64,000 nt of DNA from Nemertoderma westbladi. Lineage: Eukaryota; Xenacoelomorpha; Nemertodermatida; Nemertodermatidae. The DNA lies in contig JAUCBJ010008402.1 of assembly GCA_032718475.1 (NCBI GenBank), positions 1-64,000 of the forward strand, in the 5' to 3' direction. Both the position numbers and the translations under genes were made by a program. Below the pieces are notes generated by a model. It ran no database searches and was not told where the DNA came from. It worked only from the letters and a program-made list of their open reading frames with translations. Below, in pieces: positions 48,001-63,024 of this stretch. The first letter of the stretch is position 1. Each line of letters starts with the position of its first letter.

Positions 48001-51000
48001 TTCATACATTGGGAGGCAAGGTGGGTAGAATACCATGGACAACGATGTCTATACATTGGGAGACAAGGTGGGTAGAATACCATGGACATCGATGTCCATA
48101 CATTGGGAGACAAGGTGGGTAGAATACCATGGACAACGATGTCCATACATTGGGAGGCAAGGTGGGTAGAATACCATGGACAACGATGTCTCATACATTG
48201 GGAGACAAGGTGGGTAGAATACCATGGACAACGATGTTCATACATTGGGAGGCAAGGTGGGTAGAATACCATGGACAACGATGCCTATACATTGGGAGAC
48301 AAGGTGAGTAGAATACCATGGACATCGATGTCCATACATTGGGAGACAAGGTGGGTAGAATACCATGGACAACGATGTTCATACATTGGGAGGCAAGGTG
48401 GGTAGAATACCATGGACAACGATGTCCTATACATTGGGAGACAAGGTGAGTAGAATACCATGGACATCGATGTCCATACATTGGGAGACAAGGTGGGTAG
48501 AATACCATGGACAACGATGTCCATACATTGGGAGACAAGGTGGGTAGAATACCATGGACAACGATGTCTATACATTGGGAGACAAGGTGGGTAGAATACC
48601 ATGGACAACGATGTCCATACATTGGGAGACAAGGTGGGTAGAATACCATGGACAACGATGTCTATACATTGGGAGACAAGGTGGGTAGAATACCATGGAC
48701 ATCGATGTCCATACATTGGGAGACAAGGTGGGTAGAATACCATGGACAACGATGTCCATACATTGGGAGACAAGGTGGGTAGAATTCCATGGACAACGAT
48801 GTCTATACATTGGGAGACAAGGTGGGTAGAATACCATGGACAACGATGTTCATACATTGGGAGGCAAGGTGGGTAGAATACCATGGACAACGATGCCTAT
48901 ACATTGGGAGACAAGGTGAGTAGAATACCATGGACATCGATGTCCATACATTGGGAGACAAGGTGGGTAGAATACCATGGACAACGATGTCCATACATTG
49001 GGAGACAAGGTGGGTAGAATTCCATGGACAACGATGTCCATACATTGGGAGACAAGGTGGGTAGAATTCCATGGACAACGATGTCCATACATTGGGAGAC
49101 AAGGTGGGTAGAATTCCATGGACAACGATGTCTATACATTGGGAGACAAGGTGGGTAGAATACCATGGACAACGATGTCCATACATTGGGAGACAAGGTG
49201 GGTAGAATTCCATGGACAACGATGTCTATACATTGGGAGACAAGGTGGGTAGAATACCATGGACAACGATGTCCATACATTGGGAGACAAGGTGGGTAGA
49301 ATTCCATGGACAACGATGTCTATACATTGGGAGACAAGGTGGGTAGAATACCATGGACAACGATGTCCATACATTGGGAGACAAGGTGGGTAGAATACCA
49401 TGGACAACGATGTTCATACATTGGGAGGCAAGGTGGGTAGAATACCATGGACAACGATGTCCATACATTGGGAGACAAGGTGGGTAGAATACCATGGACA
49501 ACGATGTTCATACATTGGGAGGCAAGGTGGGTAGAATACCATGGACAACGATGCCTATACATAGAGAGACAAGGTGAGTAGAATACCATGGACATCGATG
49601 TCCATACATTGGGAGACAAGGTGGGTAGAATACCATGGACAACGATGTCCATACATTGGGAGACAAGGTGGGTAGAATTCCATGGACAACGATGTCTATA
49701 CATTGGGAGACAAGGTGGGTAGAATACCATGGACAACGATGTTCATACATTGGGAGGCAAGGTGGGTAGAATACCATGGACAACGATGTCCATACATTGG
49801 GAGACAAGGTGGGTAGAATACCATGGACAACGATGTTCATACATTGGGAGGCAAGGTGGGTAGAATACCATGGACAACGATGCCTATACATAGAGAGACA
49901 AGGTGAGTAGAATACCATGGACATCGATGTCCATACATTGGGAGACAAGGTGGGTAGAATACCATGGACAACGATGTCCATACATTGGGAGACAAGGTGG
50001 GTAGAATTCCATGGACAACGATGTCTATACATTGGGAGACAAGGTGGGTAGAATACCATGGACAACGATGTTCATACATTGGGAGGCAAGGTGGGTAGAA
50101 TACCATGGACAACGATGTCCATACATTGGGAGACAAGGTGGGTAGAATTCCATGGACAACGATGTCTATACATTGGGAGACAAGGTGGGTAGAATACCAT
50201 GGACAACGATGCCTATACATTGGGAGACAAGGTGGGTAGAATACCATGGACAACGATGCCTATACATAGAGAGACAAGGTGAGTAGAATACCATGGACAT
50301 CGATGTCCATACATTGGGAGACAAGGTGGGTAGAATACCATGGACAACGATGTTCATACATTGGGAGGCAAGGTGGGTAGAATACCATGGACAACGATGC
50401 CTATACATTGGGAGACAAGGTGAGTAGAATACCATGGACAACGATGTTCATACATTGGGAGGCAAGGTGGGTAGAATACCATGGACATCGATGTCCATAC
50501 ATTGGGAGACAAGGTGGGTAGAATACCATGGACAACGATGTTCATACATTGGGAGGCAAGGTGGGTAGAATACCATGGACAACGATGCCTATACATAGAG
50601 AGACAAGGTGAGTAGAATACTATGGACAACGATGTCCATACATTGGGAGACAAGGTGGGTAGAATACCATGGACAACGATGTTCATACATTGGGAGGCAA
50701 GGTGGGTAGAATACCATGGACAACGATGTCCATACATTGGGAGACAAGGTGAGTAGAATACTATGGACAACGATGTCCATACATTGGGAGACAAGGTGGG
50801 TAGAATACCATGGACAACGATGTCCATACATAGAGAGACAAGGTGAGTAGAATACTATGGACAACGATGTCCATACATTGGGAGACAAGGTGGGTAGAAT
50901 ACCATGGACAACGATGTTCATACATTGGGAGGCAAGGTGGGTAGAATACCATGGACAACGATGTCCATACATAGAGAGACAAGGTGAGTAGAATACTATG

Positions 51001-54000
51001 GACAACGATGTCCATACATTGGGAGACAAGGTGGGTAGAATACCATGGACAACGATGTCCATACATAGAGAGACAAGGTGAGTAGAATACTATGGACAAC
51101 GATGTCCATACATTGGGAGACAAGGTGGGTAGAATACCATGGACAACGATGCCTATACATAGAGAGACAAGGTGGGTAGAATACCATGGACAACGATGTC
51201 CATACATTGGGAGACAAGGTGGGTAGAATACCATGGACAACGATGTTCATACATTGGGAGGCAAGGTGGGTAGAATACCATGGACAACGATGTCCATACA
51301 TTGGGAGACAAGGTGGGTAGAATACCATGGACAACGATGTTCATACATTGGGAGGCAAGGTGGGTAGAATACCATGGACAACGATGCCTATACATAGAGA
51401 GACAAGGTGAGTAGAATACTATGGACAACGATGTCCATACATTGGGAGACAGGGTGGGTAGAATACCATGGACAACGATGCCTATACATAGAGAGACAAG
51501 GTGGGTAGAATACCATGGACAACGATGTCCATACATTGGGAGACAAGGTGGGTAGAATACCATGGACAACGATGTTCATACATTGGGAGGCAAGGTGGGT
51601 AGAATACCATGGACAACGATGTCCATACATTGGGAGACAAGGTGGGTAGAATACCATGGACAACGATGTTCATACATTGGGAGGCAAGGTGGGTAGAATA
51701 CCATGGACAACGATGCCTATACATAGAGAGACAAGGTGAGTAGAATACCATGGACATCGATGTCCATACATTGGGAGACAAGGTGGGTAGAATACCATGG
51801 ACAACGATGTCCATACATTGGGAGACAAGGTGGGTAGAATACCATGGACAACGATGTTCATAAATTGGGAGGCAAGGTGGGTAGAATACCATGGACAACG
51901 ATGTCCATACATTGGTAGACAAGGTGAGTAGAATACCATGGACAACGATGTCCATACATTGGTAGACAAGGTGAGTAGAATACCATGGACAACGATGTCC
52001 ATACATTGGGAGGCAAGGTGGGTAGAATACCATGGACAACGATGCCTATACATAGAGAGACAAGGTGGGTAGAATACCATGGACAACGATGTCCATACAT
52101 TGGGAGACAAGGTGGGTAGAATACCATGGACAACGATGTTCATACATTGGGAGGCAAGGTGGGTAGAATACCATGGACAACGATGTCCATACATTGGGAG
52201 ACAAGGTGGGTAGAATACCATGGACAACGATGTTCATACATTGGGAGGCAAGGTGGGTAGAATACCATGGACAACGATGTCCATACATTGGGAGACAAGG
52301 TGGGTAGAATACCATGGACAACGATGTTCATAAATTGGGAGGCAAGGTGGGTAGAATACCATGGACAACGATGTCCATACATTGGTAGACAAGGTGAGTA
52401 GAATACCATGGACAACGATGTCCATACATTGGTAGACAAGGTGAGTAGAATACCATGGACAACGATGTCCATACATTGGGAGGCAAGGTGGGTAGAATAC
52501 CATGGACAACGATGCCTATACATAGAGAGACAAGGTGAGTAGAATACTATGGACAACGATGTCCATACATTGGTAGACAAGGTGAGTAGAATACCATGGA
52601 CAACGATGTCCATACATTGGGAGACAAGGTGGGTAGAATACCATGGACAACGATGTCCATACATTGGGAGGCAAGGTGGGTAGAATACCATGGACAACGA
52701 TGCCTATACATTGGTAGACAAGGTGAGTAGAATACCATGGACAACGATGTCCATACATTGGGAGACAAGGTGGGTAGAATACCATGGACAACGATGTCCA
52801 TACATTGGGAGGCAAGGTGGGTAGAATACCATGGACAACGATGTCCATACATTGGTAGACAAGGTGAGTAGAATACCATGGACAACGATGTCCATACATT
52901 GGTAGACAAGGTGAGTAGAATACCATGGACAACGATGTCCATACATTGGGAGGCAAGGTGGGTAGAATACCATGGACAACGATGCCTATACATAGAGAGA
53001 CAAGGTGGGTAGAATACCATGGACAACGATGTCCATACATTGGTAGACAAGGTGAGTAGAATACCATGGACAACGATGTCCATACATTGGGAGGCAAGGT
53101 GGGTAGAATACCATGGACAACGATGCCTATACATAGAGAGACAAGGTGAGTAGAATACCATGGACAACGATGTCCATACATTGGGAGGCAAGGTGGGTAG
53201 AATACCATGGACAACGATGTCCATTGGGAGACAAGGTGAGTAGAATACTATGGACAACGATGTCCATACATTGGGAGACAAGGTGGGTAGAATACCATGG
53301 ACAACGATGTTCATACATTGGGAGACAAGGTGGGTAGAATACCATGGACAACGATGTCCATTGGGAGACAAGGTGAGTAGAATACTATGGACAACGATGT
53401 CCATACATTGGGAGACAAGGTGGGTAGAATACCATGGACAACGATGTTCATACATTGGGAGGCAAGGTGGGTAGAATACCATGGACAACGATGTCCATAC
53501 ATTGGGAGACAAGGTGAGTAGAATACCATGGACAACGATGTCCATACATTGGGAGACAAGGTGAGTAGAATACCATGGACAACGATGTCCATACATTGGT
53601 AGACAAGGTGGGTAGAATACCATGGACAACGATGTTCATACATTGGGAGGCAAGGTGGGTAGAATACCATGGACAACGATGTCCATACATTGGTAGACAA
53701 GGTGGGTAGAATACCATGGACAACGATGTTCATACATTGGGAGGCAAGGTGGGTAGAATACCATGGACAACGATGTCCATACATTGGGAGACAAGGTGGG
53801 TAGAATACCATGGACAACGATGTTCATAAATTGGGAGGCAAGGTGGGTAGAATACCATGGACAACGATGTCCATACATTGGTAGACAAGGTGAGTAGAAT
53901 ACCATGGACAACGATGTCCATACATTGGTAGACAAGGTGAGTAGAATACCATGGACAACGATGTCCATACATTGGGAGGCAAGGTGGGTAGAATACCATG

Positions 54001-57000
54001 GACAACGATGCCTATACATAGAGAGACAAGGTGAGTAGAATACCATGGACAACGATGTCCATACATTGGGAGACAAGGTGGGTAGAATACCATGGACAAC
54101 GATGTCCATACATTGGTAGACAAGGTGAGTAGAATACCATGGACAACGATGTCCATACATTGGGAGACAAGGTGGGTAGAATACCATGGACAACGATGTC
54201 CATACATTGGGAGGCAAGGTGGGTAGAATACCATGGACAACGATGCCTATACATTGGTAGACAAGGTGAGTAGAATACCATGGACAACGATGTCCATACA
54301 TTGGGAGACAAGGTGGGTAGAATACCATGGACAACGATGTCCATACATTGGGAGGCAAGGTGGGTAGAATACCATGGACAACGATGTCCATACATTGGTA
54401 GACAAGGTGAGTAGAATACCATGGACAACGATGTCCATACATTGGTAGACAAGGTGAGTAGAATACCATGGACAACGATGTCCATACATTGGGAGGCAAG
54501 GTGGGTAGAATACCATGGACAACGATGCCTATACATAGAGAGACAAGGTGGGTAGAATACCATGGACAACGATGTCCATACATTGGTAGACAAGGTGAGT
54601 AGAATACCATGGACAACGATGTCCATACATTGGGAGACAAGGTGGGTAGAATACCATGGACAACGATGTCCATACATTGGGAGGCAAGGTGGGTAGAATA
54701 CCATGGACAACGATGTCTATACATAGAGAGACAAGGTGAGTAGAATACCATGGACAACGATGTCCATACATTGGGAGGCAAGGTGGGTAGAATACCATGG
54801 ACAACGATGTCCATACATTGGGAGGCAAGGTGGGTAGAATACCATGGACAACGATGCCTATACATAGAGAGACAAGGTGGGTAGAATACCATGGACAACG
54901 ATGTCCATACATTGGGAGACAAGGTGGGTAGAATACCATGGACAACGATGTCCATACATTGGTAGACAAGGTGAGTAGAATACCATGGACAACGATGTCC
55001 ATACATTGGTAGACAAGGTGAGTAGAATACCATGGACAACGATGTCCATACATTGGGAGGCAAGGTGGGTAGAATACCATGGACAACGATGCCTATACAT
55101 AGAGAGACAAGGTGGGTAGAATACCATGGACAACGATGTCCATACATTGGTAGACAAGGTGAGTAGAATACCATGGACAACGATGTCCATACATTGGGAG
55201 ACAAGGTGGGTAGAATACCATGGACAACGATGTCCATACATTGGGAGGCAAGGTGGGTAGAATACCATGGACAACGATGTCTATACATAGAGAGACAAGG
55301 TGAGTAGAATACCATGGACAACGATGTCCATACATTGGGAGGCAAGGTGGGTAGAATACCATGGACAACGATGTCCATACATTGGGAGGCAAGGTGGGTA
55401 GAATACCATGGACAACGATGCCTATACATAGAGAGACAAGGTGAGTAGAATACCATGGACAACGATGTCCATACATTGGGAGGCAAGGTGGGTAGAATAC
55501 CATGGACAACGATGTCCATACATTGGGAGGCAAGGTGGGTAGAATACCATGGACAACGATGCCTATACATAGAGAGACAAGGTGGGTAGAATACCATGGA
55601 CAACGATGTCCATACATTGGTAGACAAGGTGAGTAGAATACCATGGACAACGATGTCCATACATTGGGAGGCAAGGTGGGTAGAATACCATGGACAACGA
55701 TGCCTATACATAGAGAGACAAGGTGGGTAGAATACCATGGACAACGATGTCCATACATTGGTAGACAAGGTGAGTAGAATACCATGGACAACGATGTCCA
55801 TACATTGGGAGGCAAGGTGGGTAGAATACCATGGACAACGATGTCCATACATTGGTAGACAAGGTGAGTAGAATACCATGGACAACGATGTCCATACATT
55901 GGGAGGCAAGGTGGGTAGAATACCATGGACAACGATGCCTATACATAGAGAGACAAGGTGAGTAGAATACCATGGACAACGATGTCCATACATTGGGAGG
56001 CAAGGTGGGTAGAATACCATGGACAACGATGTCCATACATTGGGAGGCAAGGTGGGTAGAATACCATGGACAACGATGCCTATACATAGAGAGACAAGGT
56101 GAGTAGAATACCATGGACAACGATGTCCATACATTGGGAGACAAGGTGAGTAGAATACCATGGACAACGATGTCCATACATTGGTAGACAAGGTGGGTAG
56201 AATACCATGGACAACGATGTCCATACATTGGGAGGCAAGGTGGGTAGAATACCATGGACAACGATGCCTATACATAGAGAGACAAGGTGAGTAGAATACT
56301 ATGGACAACGATGTCCATACATTGGGAGACAAGGTGGGTAGAATACCATGGACAACGATGTTCATAAATTGGGAGGCAAGGTGGGTAGAATACCATGGAC
56401 AACGATGCCTATACATAGAGAGACAAGGTGGGTAGAATACCATGGACAACGATGTCCATACATTGGTAGACAAGGTGAGTAGAATACCATGGACAACGAT
56501 GTCCATACATTGGGAGGCAAGGTGGGTAGAATACCATGGACAACGATGTCTATACATTGGTAGACAAGGTGAGTAGAATACCATGGACAACGATGTCCAT
56601 ACATTGGGAGGCAAGGTGGGTAGAATACCATGGACAACGATGCCTATACATAGAGAGACAAGGTGAGTAGAATACCATGGACAACGATGTCCATACATTG
56701 GGAGGCAAGGTGGGTAGAATACCATGGACAACGATGCCTATACATAGAGAGACAAGGTGGGTAGAATACCATGGACAACGATGTCCATAAATTGGGAGAC
56801 AAGGTGGGTAGAATACCATGGACAACGATGTCCATACATTGGGAGGCAAGGTGGGTTGAATACTATGGACAACGATGTCCATACATTGGGAGACAAGGTG
56901 GGTAGAATACCATGGACAACGATGTCCATACATTGGTAGACAAGGTGAGTAGAATACCATGGACAACGATGTCCATACATTGGGAGGCAAGGTGGGTAGA

Positions 57001-58107
57001 ATACCATGGACAACGATGCCTATACATAGAGAGACAAGGTGGGTAGAATACCATGGACAACGATGTCCATAAATTGGGAGACAAGGTGGGTAGAATACCA
57101 TGGACAACGATGTCCATACATTGGGAGGCAAGGTGGGTTGAATACTATGGACAACGATGTCCATACATTGGGAGACAAGGTGGGTAGAATACCATGGACA
57201 ACGATGTCCATACATTGGGAGACAAGGTGAGTAGAATACCATGGAGAACGATGTCCATACATTGGGAGACGAGGTGGGTAGAATACCATGGACAACGATG
57301 TCCATAAATTGGGAGACAAGGTGGGTAGAATACCATGGACAACGATGTCCATACATTGGGAGGCAAGGTGGGTTGAATACTATGGACAACGATGTCCATA
57401 CATTGGGAGACAAGGTGGGTAGAATACCATGGACAACGATGTCCATACATTGGGAGACAAGGTGAGTAGAATACCATGGAGAACGATGTCCATACATTGG
57501 GAGACGAGGTGGGTAGAATACCATGGACAACGATGTCCATAAATTGGGAGACAAGGTGGGTAGAATACCATGGACAACGATGTCCATACATTGGGAGGCA
57601 AGGTGGGTTGAATACTATGGACAACGATGTCCATACATTGGGAGACAAGGTGGGTAGAATACCATGGACAACGATGCCTATACATAGAGAGACAAGGTGA
57701 GTAGAATACCATGGACAACGATGTCCATACATTGGGAGACAAGGTGGGTAGAATACCATGGACAACGATGTTCATACATTGGGAGACAAGGTGGGTAGAA
57801 TACCATGGACAACGATGTCCATAAATTGGGAGACAAGGTGGGTAGAATACCATGGACAACGATGTCCATACATTGGGAGGCAAGGTGGGTTGAATACTAT
57901 GGACAACGATGTCCATACATTGGGAGACAAGGTGGGTAGAATACCATGGACAACGATGTCCATACATTGGGAGACAAGGTGAGTAGAATACCATGGAGAA
58001 CGATGTCCATACATTGGGAGACGAGGTGGGTAGAATACCATGGACAACGATGTCCATACATTGGGAGACAAGGTGGGTAGAATACCATGGACAACGATGT
58101 CCATACA

Positions 58108-59083
58108 TTGGGAGACAAGGTGAGTAGAATACCATGGAGAACGATGTCCATACATTGGGAGACGAGGTGGGTAGAATACCATGGACAACGATGTCCATAC
58201 ATTGGGAGACAAGGTGGATAGAATACCATGGACAACGATGTCCATACATTGGGAGACAAGGTGGGTAGAATACCATGGACAACGATGTCTATACATAGAG
58301 AGACATGGTGAGTAGAATACCATGGACAACGTTGTCCATACATTGGGAGACAAGGTGGGTAGAATACCATGGACAACGATGTTCATACATTGGGAGACAA
58401 GGTGGGTAGAATACCATGGACAACGATGTTCATACATTAGGAGACAAGGTGGGTAGAATACCATGGACAACGATGTCCATACATTGGGAGACAAGGTGAG
58501 TAGAATACCATGGAGAACGATGTCCATACATTGGGAGACAAGGTGGGTAGAATACCATGGACAACGATGTCCATACATTGGGAGACAAGGTGGGTAGAAT
58601 ACCATGGACAACGATGTTCATACATTAGGAGACAAGGTGGGTAGAATACCATGGACAACGATGTCCATACATTGGGAGACAAGGTGAGTAGAATACCATG
58701 GAGAACGATGTCCATACATTGGGAGACAAGGTGGGTAGAATACCATGGACAACGATGTCCATACATTGGGAGACAAGGTGAGTAGAATACCATGGAGAAC
58801 GATGTCCATACATTGGGAGACGAGGTGGGTAGAATACCATGGACAACGATGTCCATACATTGGGAGACAAGGTGGGTAGAATACCATGGACAACGATGTC
58901 CATACATTGGGAGACAAGGTGAGTAGAATACCATGGAGAACGATGTCCATACATTGGGAGACGAGGTGGGTAGAATACCATGGACAACGATGTCCATACA
59001 TTGGGAGACAAGGTGGATAGAATACCATGGACAACGATGTCCATACATTGGGAGACAAGGTGGGTAGAATACCATGGACAACG
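58108..59083. repeat. Satellite D long-range duplicated block, copy 1
   Basis: The order of variants here (GGAGAAC, GACGAGG, GGTGGATAG, ACATGGTGAG, ACGTTGTCC, ACATTAGGAG) recurs 4917 bp to the right. The frame 58437-59081 encodes the same 214 residues as 63354-63998. Within the region a 799-bp (17-monomer) repeat is also visible, as 58282 and 59081 begin the same peptide. Confidence 0.85.
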
Positions 59084-62000
59084 ATGTCTATACATAGAGA
59101 GACATGGTGAGTAGAATACCATGGACAACGTTGTCCATACATTGGGAGACAAGGTGGGTAGAATACCATGGACAACGATGTTCATACATTGGGAGACAAG
59201 GTGGGTAGAATACCATGGACAACGATGTTCATACATTAGGAGACAAGGTGGGTAGAATACCATGGACAACGATGTCCATACATTGGGAGACAAGGTGGGT
59301 AGAATACCCTGGACAACGATGTCCATACATTGGGAGACAAGGTGGGTAGAATACCATGGACAACGATGTCTATACATAGAGAGACATGGTGAGTAGAATA
59401 CCATGGACAACGTTGTCCATACATTGGGAGACAAGGTGGGTAGAATACCATGGACAACGATGTTCATACATTGGGAGACAAGGTGGGTAGAATACCATGG
59501 ACAACGATGTCCATAAATTGGGAGACAAGGTGGGTAGAATACCATGGACAACGATGTCCATACATTGGGAGACAAGGTGGGTAGAATACCATGGACAACG
59601 ATGTCCATACATTGGGAGACAAGGTGGGTAGAATACCATGGACAACGATGTCCATACATTGGGAGACAAGGCGGGTAGAATACCATGGACAACGATGTCC
59701 ATACATTGGGAGACAAGGCGGGTAGAATACCATGGACAACGATGTCCATACATTGGGAGACAAGGCGGGTAGAATACCATGGACAACGATGTCCATACAT
59801 TGGGAGACAAGGTGGGTAGAATACCATGGACAACGATGTCTATACATAGAGAGACAAGGTGGGTAGAATACCATGGACAACGATGCCTATACATAGAGAG
59901 ACAAGGTGAGTAGAATACCATGGACAACGATGTCCATACATTGGGAGGCAAGGTGGGTAGAATACCATGGACAACGATGTCTATACATAGAGAGACATGG
60001 TGAGTAGAATACCATGGACAACGTTGTCCATACATTGGGAGACAAGGTGGGTAGAATACCATGGACAACGATGTTCATACATTGGGAGACAAGGTGGGTA
60101 GAATACCATGGACAACGATGTCCATAAATTGGGAGACAAGGTGGGTAGAATACCATGGACAACGATGTCCATACATTGGGAGACAAGGTGGGTAGAATAC
60201 CATGGACAACGATGTCCATACATTGGGAGACAAGGTGGGTAGAATACCATGGACAACGATGTCCATACATTGGGAGACAAGGCGGGTAGAATACCATGGA
60301 CAACGATGTCCATACATTGGGAGACAAGGCGGGTAGAATACCATGGACAACGATGTCCATACATTGGGAGACAAGGCGGGTAGAATACCATGGACAACGA
60401 TGTCCATACATTGGGAGACAAGGTGGGTAGAATACCATGGACAACGATGTCTATACATAGAGATACAAGGTGAGTAGAATACCATGGACAACGATGTCCA
60501 TACATTGGTAGACAAGGTGGGTAGAATACCATGGACAACGATGTCCATACATTGGGAGACAAGGTGGGTAGAATACCATGGACAACGATATCCATACATT
60601 GGGAGACAAGGTAGGTAGAATACCATGGACAACGATGTCTATACATAGAGAGACAAGGTGAGTAGAATACCATGGACAACGATGTCCATACATTGGGAGA
60701 CAAGGTGGGTAGAATACCATGGACAACGATGTCCATTGGGAGACAAGGTGAGTAGAATACCATGGACAACGATATCCATACATTGGTAGACAAGGTGGGT
60801 AGAATACCATGGAGAACGATGTCCATACATTGGGAGACAAGGTGGGTAGAATACCATGGACAACGATGTCTATACATTGGTAGACAAGGTGAGTAGAATA
60901 CCATGGACAACGATATCCATACATTGGGAGACAAGGTGGGTAGAATACCATGGACAACGATGTCTATACATAGAGAGACAAGGTGAGTAGAATACCATGG
61001 ACAACGATGTCCATACATTGGGAGACAAGGTGGGTAGAATACCATGGTCAACGGTGTCCATACATTGGGAGACAAGGTGGGTAGAATACCATGGAGAACG
61101 ATGTCCATACATTGGGAGACAAGGTGGGTAGAATACCATGGACAACGATGTCCATACATTGGTAGACAAGGTGAGTAGAATACCATGGACAACGATATCC
61201 ATACATTGGGAGACAAGGTGGGTAGAATACCATGGACAACGATGTCTATACATAGAGAGACAAGGTGAGTAGAATACCATGGACAACGATGTCCATACAT
61301 TGGGAGACAAGGTGGGTAGAATACCATGGTCAACGGTGTCCATACATTGGGAGACAAGGTGGGTAGAATACCATGGACAACGATATCCATACATTGGGAG
61401 ACAAGGTGGGTAGAATACCATGGACAACGATATCCATACATTGGGAGACAAGGTGGGTAGAATACCATGGAGAACGATGTCCATACATTGGGAGACAAGG
61501 TGGGTAGAATACCATGGACAACGATGTCCATACATTGGTAGACAAGGTGAGTAGAATACCATGGACAACGATATCCATACATTGGGAGACAAGGTGGGTA
61601 GAATACCATGGACAACGATGTCTATACATAGAGAGACAAGGTGAGTAGAATACCATGGACAACGATGTCCATACATTGGGAGACAAGGTGGGTAGAATAC
61701 CATGGTCAACGGTGTCCATACATTGGGAGACAAGGTGGGTAGAATACCATGGACAACGATATCCATACATTGGGAGACAAGGTGGGTAGAATACCATGGA
61801 GAACGATGTCCATACATTGGGAGACAAGGTGGGTAGAATACCATGGACAACGATGTCTATACATAGAGAGACAAGGTGAGTAGAATACCATGGACAACGA
61901 TGTCCATACATTGGGAGACAAGGTGGGTAGAATACCATGGACAACGATGTCCATACATTGGGAGACAAGGTGGGTAGAATACCATGGACAACGATGTCCA

Positions 62001-63024
62001 TACATTGGGAGACAAGGTGGGTAGAATACCATGGACAACGATGTCCATACATTGGGAGACAAGGTGGGTAGAATACCATGGACAACGATGTCCATACATT
62101 GGGAGACAAGGTGGGTAGAATACCATGGACAACGATGTCCATACATAGAGAGACAAGGTGGGTAGAATACCATGGACAACGATGTCCATACATTGGGAGA
62201 CAAGGTGCGTAGAATACCATGGACAACGATGTCCATACACTGGGAGACAAGGTGGGTAGAATACCATGGACAACGATGTCCATACATTGGGAGACAAGGT
62301 GGGTAGAATACCATGGACAGCGATGTCCATACATTGGGAGACAAGGTGGATAGAATACCATGGACAACGATGTCCATACATTGGGAGACAAGGTGAGTAG
62401 AATACCATGGACAGACAACTATGTCCTTACATTGGGAGACAAGGTGGGTAGAATACCATGGACAACGATGTCTATACATAGAGAGACAAGGTGAGTAGAA
62501 TACCATGGACAACGATGTCCATACATTGGGAGACAAGGTGGGTAGAATACCATGGACAACGATGTCCATACATTGGGAGACAAGGTGGGTAGAATACCAT
62601 GGACAACGATGTCCATACATTGGGAGACAAGGTGGGTAGAATACCATGGACAACGATGTCCATACATTGGGAGACAAGGTGAGTAGAATACCATGGACAA
62701 CGATGTCCATACATTGGGAGACAAAGTGGGTAGAATACCATGGACAACGATGTCCATAAGAATACCATGGACAACGATGTCCATTGGGAGACAAGGTGAG
62801 TAGAATACCATGGACAACGATGTCCATAAATTGGGAGACAAGGTGGGTAGAATAAGAATACCATGGACAACGATGTCTATACATAGAGAGACAAGGTGGA
62901 TAGAATACCATGGACAACGATGTTCATACATTGGGAGACAAGGTGGATAGAATACCATGGACAACGATGTTCATACATTGGGAGACAAGGTGGGTAGAAT
63001 ACCATGGACAACGATGTCCATACA

